From Colwellia sp. (lineage in GTDB: Bacteria; Pseudomonadota; Gammaproteobacteria; Enterobacterales; Alteromonadaceae): a stretch of DNA of 64,000 bases. The stretch's first letter is position 1. Each line of letters starts with the position of its first letter. The notes under the pieces are model-generated. The model saw only the letters and a program-made list of their open reading frames with translations. It did no database searches and was not told where the DNA came from. Positions 8,886-17,808 of the stretch are shown here, in pieces. The stretch covers positions 868,001 to 932,000 of the forward strand of contig NZ_JABSPA010000002.1 in the NCBI RefSeq assembly GCF_013214175.1, read 5' to 3'. A program made the translations under genes and the position numbers.

Positions 8886-9250
8886 TATTAGCTCTCTATA
8901 CCCGTGACCATTCAGGATGCATGTTTCAGAATGCTGGAGCAATTTTAATTCAAGGCGCTGCGATGAAATAATGGTTGTTCAGGAGAATATGCTCCTGCTC
9001 AAATACTTCTTCGATGGGGTTAAAATGACTTTATACCGCGTTAAATAATCAAACCATAGAATGACTATGCTTAAATTATTATTCTTGCCTAAAGCTATAC
9101 TTTCTCTAACTAAGCTGATTGGTCTCAATAAATACTTGTTTAATGGTATGTTTAAATCAAGCTCAGGTTAGCCAATTTATTTCGGAAAAAAAATTATTCT
9201 AATAAAATGGAGACAAATCAGCCTAAAACCATAAAACTTTGTAAATAAAT
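8886..9250. other. Intergenic stretch without a recognised gene
   Basis: This is the first part of a 570-bp gap. It holds a short perfect hairpin, CAGGAG with CTCCTG at 8981-8998. The part from about 8895 to 9055 is compositionally unlike the AT-rich remainder and looks like worn repetitive DNA, but no terminal repeats or coding capacity could be defined. No tRNA or protein gene is visible. Confidence 0.4.
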
Positions 9251-9277
9251 TAAATAAAATCTAATACTTACCGATAC
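9251..9277 (+). promoter_or_regulatory. Candidate sigma-28 (FliA) promoter of the chemoreceptor gene
   Basis: TAAA at 9251-9254, 15 bases, then ACCGATAC at 9270-9277. The FliA consensus is TAAA, N15, GCCGATAA; the spacing is exact and six of eight -10 bases agree. It lies about 180 bp before the methyl-accepting chemotaxis gene, a class often controlled by FliA. Confidence 0.55.
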
Positions 9278-9455
9278 ATGTCTATACTGAAATAAAGGAA
9301 CGTCTTAAGTTATATATCCTTTCTCTCGCCTTTGCTTTGTCTTGCTCTAATTGCAGGTGAATAGCTTGGCAGAGAATGAGAAAATGGGCTATGGATAAGT
9401 AAATTTTTGTTCTTTCGTTTTATTCTATATAGGTTCATTTTTAAGGTTAAATTCT

Positions 9456-11315
9456 ATGCTTATTAAACATAAACTAATCGCCAATACCACAATATTAGTA
9501 CTCGCAATGAGCCTAATGTTAGTGTTATTGAATTACGCAAGTTCATCTTTACAACATGATTTAATTATTGCCAAGCATATTGGCGATATTAAAGCATCGG
9601 TTTTAGAGCTTAGACGTGATGAAAAAGATTTCGCTGCCCGTAAAATGTTGAAATATTCTGAACAGTTCAATAATCAAATATCCGAAGTGCAACTGCAAAT
9701 CACCACTCTGACCAAAGATTTCGCTCAAGTTGGTTTATCTATGCCTGAATTAGCCAGTACTGGGAATATTTTAACCGAGTATCAGGGCCAATTTAATAGG
9801 GTTATTGTCTTGCAAAAGAAAATTGGCTTGGATGCCAAATCTGGCTTATATGGAGAACTTCGTGCCGCGGTTCATAATGTTGAAACTCTTATAGGTAAAA
9901 ATAATTATCGTTTGCGTAGTGAAATGTTACAGCTAAGGCGTAATGAAAAAGATTTTATGTTACGACTCGATGATAAATATGTTGATAAGATTCAAGCTAA
10001 TACCAAGAAGTTATTGTTGAGCGTACAAGCCAGTAACTTCTCACCAGCTAAAATGCAGGAAGTTAGTAAGCTAGTTAAAGTATATCAAAGTGCTTTCTTA
10101 AACTTAGTTACAGCTCAAAAAGCACTTGGTTATAATGAAAAAATGGGCGTAATGAATGACATGCGTAATGTCGTACATCAAGTTGACAAGGAACTGGCAC
10201 AACTATTATCGAAGAGTGAAGCGGCGGTAAAAGCTGATATTGGCTTTGTTAATACCTTGGCATATAGCTTATTTACTGTGGTGCTTGTAATCGCATTAGG
10301 CAGCGCTTGGTTAATCGGTAGAAGTATTTTAGACCGTATTAACAACTTACAACAGACCATGAATAAAATTGCTCAAAGTAATGATTTAACCACTGAAGTT
10401 GCAGTCAGTGGCGGTGATGAATTATCGGATATGGCCGAAGTGTTTAACCACATGTTAACCAATTTCCGCTCTCTTATCGTTGAAGTTAATCACTCGGTAA
10501 ACACTCTTAATTCTGCCACGGGTAGCTTAGCGGAGAATATCTACAATGCCAATGAAGGAGTAGATACTCAAATGCAACAAACTGATCTTGTGGCAACGGC
10601 GGTAACCGAAATGGTCGCTACTGTCGATGAAATTGCCACTAATACTCGAGAAGCTGCCCATAAAGCCGAGCTAACAAATACTAATGCAGAGAAAGGAAAA
10701 GCCGGAGTTGAGCAGACCATCCATCAAATAGGTCAGCTTTCTGCGAAGCTGTTAGACTCCGAAAATGTTGTTAAAGAGCTAGAAAAAGAGAGTGTCACCA
10801 TTGCCTCTGTACTAGGTGTTATCCGTGGTATTGCTGAACAAACTAACTTACTTGCCTTAAACGCAGCCATTGAAGCGGCAAGAGCAGGAGAGCAGGGACG
10901 AGGCTTTGCCGTAGTTGCTGATGAAGTAAGAACGCTAGCGAGTAGAACACAAGACTCAACACAAGAAATTGAAACCATTATTGGTTTATTACAAAAACGT
11001 ACCCAAGAGATTGTTTTGTTAATGGCAGAGTGCCGAAATCAAGGTGAGGAGAGTGCCAAGCAAGCGAGTTCTGCAGGCACTATGTTGGATGAAATAACGC
11101 AAGATGTCGCTTTGATCATGGATATGAATAGTGCTATTGCCATTGCAATTCAAGAGCAAAGTACTGTTGCCTCAGAAGTTAACCAACACGTAGTGATGAT
11201 TAGAGATGTAACTGAACAATCTGGTGAGTCAGCTAAACAAAATGAGCGTATGAGTGAAGAACTATCACAGCAGGCGCAAGTATTAAGCAAAGAGGTTAGC
11301 CGATTTACCGTATAG
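9456..11315 (+). CDS. Methyl-accepting chemotaxis protein
   Basis: The 619-residue transmembrane chemoreceptor has a membrane span at about 8-30, a largely helical periplasmic ligand domain (about 31-265, resembling the helical bimodular type with its repeated ELRRDEKDF and QLRRNEKDF segments), a second span near 267-289, HAMP, and a cytoplasmic signalling domain. The hairpin tip is typical of the class ([19 protein letters not shown] near residue 461). There is no C-terminal NWETF-like pentapeptide for CheR/CheB binding. The internally repeated R-R-N/D-EKDF segments suggest two related helical halves. The ligand cannot be told from sequence. It is monocistronic, with a terminator after the stop. 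Confidence 0.93.
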   Translation: MLIKHKLIANTTILVLAMSLMLVLLNYASSSLQHDLIIAKHIGDIKASVLELRRDEKDFAARKMLKYSEQFNNQISEVQLQITTLTKDFAQVGLSMPELASTGNILTEYQGQFNRVIVLQKKIGLDAKSGLYGELRAAVHNVETLIGKNNYRLRSEMLQLRRNEKDFMLRLDDKYVDKIQANTKKLLLSVQASNFSPAKMQEVSKLVKVYQSAFLNLVTAQKALGYNEKMGVMNDMRNVVHQVDKELAQLLSKSEAAVKADIGFVNTLAYSLFTVVLVIALGSAWLIGRSILDRINNLQQTMNKIAQSNDLTTEVAVSGGDELSDMAEVFNHMLTNFRSLIVEVNHSVNTLNSATGSLAENIYNANEGVDTQMQQTDLVATAVTEMVATVDEIATNTREAAHKAELTNTNAEKGKAGVEQTIHQIGQLSAKLLDSENVVKELEKESVTIASVLGVIRGIAEQTNLLALNAAIEAARAGEQGRGFAVVADEVRTLASRTQDSTQEIETIIGLLQKRTQEIVLLMAECRNQGEESAKQASSAGTMLDEITQDVALIMDMNSAIAIAIQEQSTVASEVNQHVVMIRDVTEQSGESAKQNERMSEELSQQAQVLSKEVSRFTV

Positions 11316-11371
11316 ATTTTTCTTAGAGTAAACGGATTAATTGCTTTGCTTGGATTAGTCATGAATCAAAT

Positions 11372-11408
11372 AAAAATGCCCTGACTCTTTTGCAGTCAGG
11401 GCATTTTT
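11372..11408. terminator. Strong bidirectional terminator between the chemoreceptor gene and the DUF971 gene
   Basis: A perfect stem of 15 bp (AAAAATGCCCTGACT with its complement) closes a 7-nt loop and ends in T runs on both strands. It lies between two convergent genes. Confidence 0.9.
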
Positions 11409-11458
11409 TATTGGCTTTTAAATATAAAGCCGATATTAATTAGGCTAAGTTTTCTGTT

Positions 11459-11836
11459 TTATAACTGCTTTATATCAATCATAGCTTCACGAGAGTGACC
11501 ACTGGCTTTTAGCTCAGCTAAATACTGCGGCCATCGCACTTTATACTCAACGGCTAATACTTGCAGATATTCTTCGCTATAAATAGCGCTATGGTCATCA
11601 TCGAAAATTAACCGGTAACCATGTTTTGCCACACTCTCAATATTAACTAACAGCACCGCCTTTTTATGGCTAGTAATAGCAACCTGACCCGATTTTAGCT
11701 TTTTCGCTGAGTTTGCTGGCGAGCTAATACGCAAATATTCAAAGCTTAGCTCTGTATTTTCACTCGCTTTACTGGCAGTAAACTTAATAGTTAGACTGTG
11801 TTGGTTATTATCTATAACAAAATGGGTAATATTCAT
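11459..11836 (-). CDS. DUF971 domain protein downstream of hslU
   Basis: This 125-residue protein has the DUF971 fold (related to the N-terminal domain of gamma-butyrobetaine hydroxylase), recognisable by SFEYLRISSPANS and the EEYLQVLAVEYKV region. Family members often sit directly after hslVU in gammaproteobacteria, as here (93 bp after hslU, same strand), and others occur in Fe-S cluster contexts, but the function is not established. It may be the last gene of the hslVU transcript. The stop lies just before the shared terminator with the chemoreceptor gene. Confidence 0.8.
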   Translation of the reverse strand: MNITHFVIDNNQHSLTIKFTASKASENTELSFEYLRISSPANSAKKLKSGQVAITSHKKAVLLVNIESVAKHGYRLIFDDDHSAIYSEEYLQVLAVEYKVRWPQYLAELKASGHSREAMIDIKQL

Positions 11837-11929
11837 TGCAGTAAACCATCTAACCTCTTATTTTTATAAATTACTTATACAGTTATTTATATCGTTATAT
11901 TCTTTGCCAATTTAAAAACTATCGAGTGA

Positions 11930-13261
11930 TTAAAGAATAAAGCGACTTAAGTCTTCGTCTTTAACAACGTCACTTAATATTTCATTCACATAAGTTTCAT
12001 CTATGCTGATTGTCTCACCACTGCGTTGGTCGGCATTAAACGATAAATCTTCAACCAAACGTTCCATCATAGTATGTAAACGACGCGCACCAATGTTTTC
12101 AGTGGTTTCATTAACTTGCCAAGCTGCATCAGCAATTGCTTTAATACCATCAACAGTAAAGGTTACTTCTAGGCCCTCAGTAGCGAGTAAAGCGCTATAT
12201 TGTTCTGTTAACGAGGCAAAAGGTTCGGTTAAAATACGTACGAAATCGTCAGCCGTTAGCGCTTGTAACTCAACTCGAATAGGCAAACGACCTTGTAATT
12301 CAGGAATAAGATCCGATGGTTTACACATTTGAAAGGCACCCGAGGCGATAAATAAGATATGATCAGTCTTGATCATGCCATGCTTAGTACTTACCGTACA
12401 ACCTTCAACTAAAGGTAATAAGTCGCGCTGCACACCTTCACGAGATACATCGCCGCCGCCAGAATTCTCGGCACGTTTACAAATTTTGTCAATTTCATCG
12501 ATAAAGACAATGCCATTTTGCTCTACCGCATCAATAGCTTTTTGTTTTATGTCATCTTGGTTAACGATTTTAGCAGCTTCTTCTTCTTGTAAAGCTTTGA
12601 AGGCATCTTTAATTTTAAGTTTGCGCTTATTGGTTTTTTCACTAGACATGTTTTGGAACATGCTTTGTAATTGTGACGTCATGTCCTCCATGCCTGGAGG
12701 AGCCATTATTTCAACACCCATTTGCGGCGCGGCTAAATCAAGCTCAATTTCTTTATCATCTAGCTTACCTTCACGTAATTTTTTACGGAAAATTTGACGA
12801 GTATTGGTGTTTTCACTTGTTTCATCATTACCAAAATTGTCACGAGCCGGTGGTAAAAGCACATCTAAAATACGTTCTTCAGCGGCTTCTTCTGCAAGAT
12901 GTTTAACACGATCCATCTCATGCTCTTTAACCATTTTTATTGCCATATCGGCAAGGTCACGAATAATGGTTTCTACTTCTTTACCTACATAGCCTACTTC
13001 GGTGAACTTAGTCGCTTCCACCTTAATAAAGGGGGCGTGGGCAAGTTTTGCCAAGCGGCGAGCAATCTCAGTTTTACCAACACCTGTTGGCCCTATCATT
13101 AGAATGTTTTTAGGGGTAACTTCGTTACGTAAATCTTTATCAAGCTGCATTCTACGCCAGCGGTTTCTTAGTGCGATGGCAACAGCACGTTTAGCATCAC
13201 TTTGACCAACAATATGGCTATCTAATTCATGGACAATTTCGCGTGGGGTCATATTTGACAT
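11930..13261 (-). CDS. hslU: ATP-dependent protease ATPase subunit HslU
   Basis: HslU (ClpY) is the AAA+ unfoldase that feeds proteins to the HslV peptidase in the cytoplasm. The product shows [14 protein letters not shown] at the start, Walker [10 protein letters not shown] near residue 57, Walker B VFIDEID, and the C-terminal DLSRFIL tail that inserts into HslV. The frame is open up to 13300, but the start at 13261 is preferred. It matches the E. coli N-terminus, gives 443 residues, the E. coli length, and has AGAGGAA 6 bp upstream. It lies 77 bp after hslV on the same strand. Confidence 0.97.
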   Translation of the reverse strand: MSNMTPREIVHELDSHIVGQSDAKRAVAIALRNRWRRMQLDKDLRNEVTPKNILMIGPTGVGKTEIARRLAKLAHAPFIKVEATKFTEVGYVGKEVETIIRDLADMAIKMVKEHEMDRVKHLAEEAAEERILDVLLPPARDNFGNDETSENTNTRQIFRKKLREGKLDDKEIELDLAAPQMGVEIMAPPGMEDMTSQLQSMFQNMSSEKTNKRKLKIKDAFKALQEEEAAKIVNQDDIKQKAIDAVEQNGIVFIDEIDKICKRAENSGGGDVSREGVQRDLLPLVEGCTVSTKHGMIKTDHILFIASGAFQMCKPSDLIPELQGRLPIRVELQALTADDFVRILTEPFASLTEQYSALLATEGLEVTFTVDGIKAIADAAWQVNETTENIGARRLHTMMERLVEDLSFNADQRSGETISIDETYVNEILSDVVKDEDLSRFIL

Positions 13262-13338
13262 TTTTATTCCTCTTTGCCACCTAAGGAGTACTCGACTCAT
13301 ACTCAGGCAGCATTCTAATCAGGTTGCAAGAGCTAGAA

Positions 13339-13857
13339 CTATAGTTCGTCTATGGTGTGTTCTTGATTGGTAAATACACAGATATTGCCAGCAATAGTTA
13401 ATGACTTTTCTACTATTTCTTTGGCACTTAATTCGGTATTTTCTAGCAGGGCTATGGCGGCAGATTGGGCAAAGTTACCACCGCTACCAATAGCGATAAG
13501 ATCATGCTCTGGCTGAATAACATCGCCATTACCGGTAATTATTAACGAAGCGGTTTCATCAGCAACGGCAAGTAGAGCTTCTAGCTTTCTTAACGCTCTA
13601 TCACTGCGCCAGTCTTTAGCAAGCTCGACTGCCGCTTTGGTTAGGTGGCCTTGATGTTGCTCTAATTTAGCTTCAAAACGCTCAAACAGAGTAAATGCAT
13701 CAGCTGTACCGCCGGCAAAACCAGCCAGTACTTTGTTATTATATAAACGGCGAACTTTTAGGGCATTGCCTTTCATTACGGTATTGCCAAGTGATACTTG
13801 ACCATCGCCACCAATAGCCACTTTGCCATTACGTCTTACTGAAATAATAGTAGTCAC
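13339..13857 (-). CDS. hslV: ATP-dependent protease peptidase subunit HslV
   Basis: HslV is the threonine peptidase of the HslVU complex, related to proteasome beta subunits. The 172-residue product begins [20 protein letters not shown]. Removal of the first Met exposes the nucleophilic Thr, and the [13 protein letters not shown] and [17 protein letters not shown] segments are family hallmarks. It leads the hslV-hslU pair, with a sigma-32-like promoter 40-65 bp upstream of its start, in agreement with the heat-shock control known in enterobacteria. Confidence 0.97.
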   Translation of the reverse strand: MTTIISVRRNGKVAIGGDGQVSLGNTVMKGNALKVRRLYNNKVLAGFAGGTADAFTLFERFEAKLEQHQGHLTKAAVELAKDWRSDRALRKLEALLAVADETASLIITGNGDVIQPEHDLIAIGSGGNFAQSAAIALLENTELSAKEIVEKSLTIAGNICVFTNQEHTIDEL

Positions 13858-13896
13858 ATTAACCTCATTTTAACTCAATTCATTGATGCTAATGTA

Positions 13897-13922
13897 ATTG
13901 GGGTATTTGTGTTTTTTTCAAG
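13897..13922 (-). promoter_or_regulatory. Sigma-32 (heat shock) type promoter of hslVU
   Basis: On the minus strand CTTGAA (13922-13917), 13 bases, then CCCCAAT (13903-13897). The consensus is CTTGAA, N13-15, CCCCAT. It lies in the short gap between the ftsN-like gene and hslV, about 40 bp before the hslV start. Confidence 0.75.
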
Positions 13923-13940
13923 GAGGAAGTTATATATTAA

Positions 13941-14516
13941 TTATTCCCACAACCATATTTGACAATAATTAATGTTGTTGCGTTTAAGCTTATGTTTATC
14001 TTTTTCAGCAAGGCGTTTACGGGGGTAGGGGCCTAAGAATACTTTATGCCAAAGGCCACTTTTTCCAGTTACACTTTTGACTTGAGCTTCGAGTCCAGCA
14101 AAGGCAATTCTTGCTTTTAATACTTCAGCTTGTTTTTGTGTTCTAAATGAACCACATTGCATTTTATAAGGGCCTTTTTCGACCACCTTATATTCACCGA
14201 CTTCAATTTCTTTGGTGGCTAAATCCTTTACATAAGTCCATTTTTCTTTAGGCGGCTTAGGTAATTCTGTGTTTTTGTTTTTGTGATTTTTATCTTGCAC
14301 TTTTTTAACTGACTCAACCAAAGGCGTTTTAGTGCTAGGGTCTGTTTTTAGCGACCATAAGCCATAGGAAAATACGCCAATTAATATCACTAACAATAGG
14401 CTGATTAGCTTGGCTTTTAGTGGTAAACCTCTGGGATGTTGTACCGGTTTTTTACCGTTACGGGGTTTTCTTTTCTTTTTTGCTGGTGAGCGAGAAACGT
14501 AATCTTGATTAGCCAT
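13941..14516 (-). CDS. ftsN: FtsN-like SPOR-domain cell division protein
   Basis: The product is a single-pass inner-membrane protein with a short basic cytoplasmic N-terminus (MANQDYVSRSPAKKKRK, close to E. coli FtsN MAQRDYVRRS), a membrane span at about residues 35-54, a charged linker and a C-terminal SPOR domain (about 118-191) that binds denuded septal peptidoglycan. FtsN activates septal wall synthesis. The frame is open to 14615, but the conserved N-terminus supports the start at 14516, although no good ribosome site precedes it. At about 191 residues it is shorter than E. coli FtsN (319). Its place between priA and hslV is the usual ftsN locus. Confidence 0.85.
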   Translation of the reverse strand: MANQDYVSRSPAKKKRKPRNGKKPVQHPRGLPLKAKLISLLLVILIGVFSYGLWSLKTDPSTKTPLVESVKKVQDKNHKNKNTELPKPPKEKWTYVKDLATKEIEVGEYKVVEKGPYKMQCGSFRTQKQAEVLKARIAFAGLEAQVKSVTGKSGLWHKVFLGPYPRKRLAEKDKHKLKRNNINYCQIWLWE

Positions 14517-14666
14517 GGAAAGGGAAGGATCGATAACAGGGAAAATTTTAGCTAGTGTAACCGAGCTGATAATAAAAAACACGCTTAATCCGTTTGCTAT
14601 AATACCATCCAGCATAAAAAGCGAACACTCTCTTATACCTACTACTAGTATGCTTTCAGTTTTTTG

Positions 14667-16877
14667 TTACCAGTTAAGATCAATGGGGTCGATATCTAAA
14701 CTCCATCGAACCTTACCTTGCCATTCATTGTTAGGTATCTGCATAAGCAGTTGTAAAATTGCTCGATGTAAATCTTTACGTGATTTAGCTTGAATGATTA
14801 AGTGGTATCTAAACTTGCCTGCTTTTTTCTCCATTGCCGCCGCAACGGGGCCAGCAAACTCACATCCTTCTAACCGCTGCTGCGTTAGCGCCCGTAAGAA
14901 CTTTTCTGGGTACGAAGGGTAATTGGCATCAGCACGTAGCAAAGCTTGAAAAGTAAATGGCGGTAGTCGTGCTTGTTTACGTTCAGTAAGTGCTTGATGG
15001 GCAAAATGATGGTAACCATTATGTACCAAATCTTGTAATAAGGGGTGATCAACATAATTACTTTGCACTAATACTTTTCCAGGTTTACTGGCGCGCCCGG
15101 CACGCCCAGCCACTTGTATCAGTAGTTGCGCCATTTGCTCACTGGCGCGAAAATCAAAGCTAAATAAAGCCCCATCAACATCAAGTACGGCAACCAACGT
15201 GACATCGGGGAAATGATGGCCTTTGGCAAGCATTTGCGTACCGACAAGCAGTTGGTGTTTTTTATCAGTGACTTCCTGCAGCAACTTTGCTAATTCACCT
15301 TTTTTTCGGGTACTATCACGGTCAATACGCACGATAGAAGTGTCAGGAAATAGTTCGGCTAAGCGTGATTCTAATTGCTCGGTACCTTGACCTAATGGTG
15401 CTATACGAACACTGCCGCAACTCGGACACTGAGGAGGTATGCGTTTTTGGCTACCACAATGATGGCAAATAAGTAGTTGTTGTTTTTGGTGCAAGGTGTA
15501 GGGTTTATCGCAACGCTGACACTCAGCTAACCAATGACACTCTTGACAGTTGATCGCTGGCGCATAACCACGTCGGTTCAAAAACAATAGCACCTGCTCA
15601 CCGCGTGCTATTGTTTGCTTTATTTCATGTTTAAGCGTACCAGATAAACCGTATTCAACTTGCTGCTGGTTCATATCTATAAGCGCTATTTTGGCTTTAT
15701 TACTTTTACCGGCTCGATTAAGTAATTGATGGTAGTTATATTTTCCTGACAAGGCGTTTTGCAGTGATTCAAAACTTGGTGTAGCGCTGCCAAGTACAAT
15801 GGGAATATCGAGTTGTCTGGCACGAAGGATGGCCATATCTCTACCATGATAGCGAAAACTGTCTTGTTGCTTTAATGACGAGTCATGTTCTTCATCGATA
15901 ATGATTAAGCCAAGCCGGTGCAAAGGGGTGAAAATTGCCGAGCGCGTGCCAATAACAATGGCGGCACTGCCTTGCTGAGCACTTAACCAAGTGGCTAATC
16001 GTTCTTTATCATTTAGTCCGGAATGGTGCAGAGCAATAGGCACGTTAAAACGTTGTTCAAAGCGGTTTAATGTTTGCGGTGTTAAACCAATTTCAGGCAC
16101 TATCACTAAGACTTGTTTATTATCAGCAAGTACATCTTCCATGGCCTGCAAGTAAACCTCAGTTTTACCGCTACCGGTAACCCCGTCAACCAAGTGACAA
16201 GAAAACTGTGCTAAAGAATTATTAATAGCACTGACTATGATGGCTTGCTCACTGGAAAGCACTAACCTATCAGCTTGATTAAGGGTATCTTCTTGCCAAG
16301 AAAATTGGCTAGCAAGTTGCTCTTGCTCAATAATTAAATCTTTACTCTGTAGAGCATTTAACTGTGCTTTGCTATAGCCTAAGGTGCGAAGTTCTACCCA
16401 GCTAATGCCATGGTGACTTTTGATGAGTTGATATAAAGCGAATTGCTTAGCTGCTTTTTTTTCGAGTTTAACCAGTATTTCTTTAAGATCTTTATCAACT
16501 GTTTTTGCCTGCCAAATCATAGGAGGACTTAAGGTAATGTTTTCTATTTTCCGCAGTAATATGGGTAGGGCTTGTTTAAAAACATCACCAATTGGGTGGT
16601 GATAATAATGGGCACATAACTGTAAAAAGCTAACTAATGGCTTACTTAAATTAAAATTATCATTAAGACGGCCAGTAATGCTTTTCACTTTACTGACATC
16701 GAAATTACACTCCGCTTGTTCATCAATAACAATACCAATAACTTTGCGCGGACCAAAAGGCACCACGACACGTTCACCTACCTCAAGAGCAGGTGAGCTT
16801 AATGTTTCGGGTACTTGATAAGTAAATAACTGCCGCATAGGGACAGGAATAGCAACTTGAATGTAATGTTCAGACAC
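14667..16877 (-). CDS. priA: Primosomal replication restart helicase PriA
   Basis: PriA recognises stalled forks and reloads DnaB. The 736-residue product has the N-terminal 3'-DNA binding domain, Walker A GVTGSGKTEVY, the DEEH box (IIIDEEHDSSLKQQD), the zinc-binding cysteine cluster (CQECHWLAECQRC, CHHCGS, CPSCGS) and the C-terminal helicase motif VAGRAGRASKPG. Length matches the family. It is divergent from rpmE, the conserved priA-rpmE arrangement of gammaproteobacteria, and is followed by the ftsN-like gene on the same strand. Confidence 0.97.
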   Translation of the reverse strand: MSEHYIQVAIPVPMRQLFTYQVPETLSSPALEVGERVVVPFGPRKVIGIVIDEQAECNFDVSKVKSITGRLNDNFNLSKPLVSFLQLCAHYYHHPIGDVFKQALPILLRKIENITLSPPMIWQAKTVDKDLKEILVKLEKKAAKQFALYQLIKSHHGISWVELRTLGYSKAQLNALQSKDLIIEQEQLASQFSWQEDTLNQADRLVLSSEQAIIVSAINNSLAQFSCHLVDGVTGSGKTEVYLQAMEDVLADNKQVLVIVPEIGLTPQTLNRFEQRFNVPIALHHSGLNDKERLATWLSAQQGSAAIVIGTRSAIFTPLHRLGLIIIDEEHDSSLKQQDSFRYHGRDMAILRARQLDIPIVLGSATPSFESLQNALSGKYNYHQLLNRAGKSNKAKIALIDMNQQQVEYGLSGTLKHEIKQTIARGEQVLLFLNRRGYAPAINCQECHWLAECQRCDKPYTLHQKQQLLICHHCGSQKRIPPQCPSCGSVRIAPLGQGTEQLESRLAELFPDTSIVRIDRDSTRKKGELAKLLQEVTDKKHQLLVGTQMLAKGHHFPDVTLVAVLDVDGALFSFDFRASEQMAQLLIQVAGRAGRASKPGKVLVQSNYVDHPLLQDLVHNGYHHFAHQALTERKQARLPPFTFQALLRADANYPSYPEKFLRALTQQRLEGCEFAGPVAAAMEKKAGKFRYHLIIQAKSRKDLHRAILQLLMQIPNNEWQGKVRWSLDIDPIDLNW

Positions 16878-17162
16878 GGTTAATTAACTGGTGTGGTTAG
16901 CAATTGTTGAGTCTATTTTGCCCGCTGTAATGGCAGCTGCCAAGAAACATTATAACTTTGTTAGTAAATAAGCCCCAAAAGTCTTTTTTTAGCCGCCTTA
17001 TGCTCTTTTATGTTGCAGTTGATAAAACTATCCTTTACAATTTGCCCCCATTAATTTTTAACTACGTATGGTGCTTAGCGTTTGGTCTATTATAGCAATA
17101 GGCAATAATAAATGGCTAAGTGGCGATGCGCCCAAATTCTCATAAAAGAGATAGAGGTCCCC

Positions 17163-17375
17163 ATGAAAAACGGTATTCATCCTAAGTACACTGAATTCAC
17201 AGCAAATTGTTCTTGTGGCAATGTTATAGTAACGCGTTCTACTTTAGGTAAAGACATTCACCTAGACGTATGTTCTGCTTGTCACCCATTCTACACTGGT
17301 AAGCAGAAAGAAGCTGAGACCGGTGGTCGTGTTGATAAATTTAACAAACGTTTTGGTGCACTTAGCAAGAAGTAG
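17163..17375 (+). CDS. rpmE: 50S ribosomal protein L31
   Basis: The 70-residue product ([20 protein letters not shown]...) is the zinc-binding form of L31, with the cysteine pairs NCSCG and CSAC. The frame is open from 17112, but the start at 17163 matches the E. coli protein and follows AGAGG at a good distance. Possession of the C-plus form suggests the zinc-free paralogue YkgM, if present, lies elsewhere. A strong terminator follows 25 bp after the stop, then three 80-bp tandem repeats. Confidence 0.97.
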   Translation: MKNGIHPKYTEFTANCSCGNVIVTRSTLGKDIHLDVCSACHPFYTGKQKEAETGGRVDKFNKRFGALSKK

Positions 17376-17400
17376 ATTCTTCTTTACTGCGATAAACGTA

Positions 17401-17426
17401 AAAAAGCGCCTATTGGCGCTTTTTTT
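17401..17426 (+). terminator. rpmE terminator
   Basis: Stem AAAAAGCGCC / GGCGCTTTTT with a 4-nt loop TATT and a T run, directly after rpmE. Its T tail and the following GTGCCTG are repeated as the start of each downstream 80-bp unit. Confidence 0.92.
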
Positions 17427-17428
17427 GT

Positions 17429-17668
17429 GCCTGTTAAATTGATATCACTCTAACCCCTCAGTTAATAAAGCTGAAAAAGCATAACGCAAATATAGGCCTT
17501 TTTTTTGTGCCTGTTAAATAGAGATTACTCTAACCCCTCAGTTAATAAAGTCGAAAAAGCATAACGTAAATGTCGGACTTTGTTTTGTGTCTGCTAAATA
17601 GAGATTACTCTAACCCCTCAGTTAATAAAGCTGAAAAAGCATAACGCAAATATCGGCTTCTTTTTCTG
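17429..17668. repeat. Three tandem copies of an 80-bp unit
   Basis: Copies run 17429-17508, 17509-17588 and 17589-17668 with an exact 80-bp period and few substitutions. Each contains CTGTTAAAT (CTGCTAAAT in copy 3), ACTCTAACCCCTCAGTTAAT, AAAAAGCATAACG and a T-rich end. Copies 2 and 3 can form a short stem before the T-rich end (AAGTC/GACTT at 17548-17580, AAGC/GCTT at 17628-17659). There is no open frame across them. Confidence 0.95.
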
Positions 17669-17738
17669 CCGGCAAGTCGATGACAGTGTCCCGCTAAGCT
17701 CATACCTTAAATTAATAGTCATAAAAAACAGCCATAAA

Positions 17739-17780
17739 AAAGCCCAACAAACTGTTTATTTACAGAGATTGTCAGGCTTT
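17739..17780 (-). terminator. Terminator-like hairpin of the large metalloprotease gene
   Basis: AAAGCC pairs with GGCTTT, with inner ACAA/TTGT and CTGT/ACAG, and T-rich sequence follows on the minus strand. It begins 29 bp past the stop at 17809. Confidence 0.65.
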
Positions 17781-17808
17781 ATTTAGTTATTCGAGTAGTA
17801 CTAAGTCG

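Noticed and set aside
12003-13205. Several plus-strand frames of 62-142 codons across hslU
   Set aside because: All are antisense to the highly conserved hslU gene and carry no domain; they follow from its codon use.
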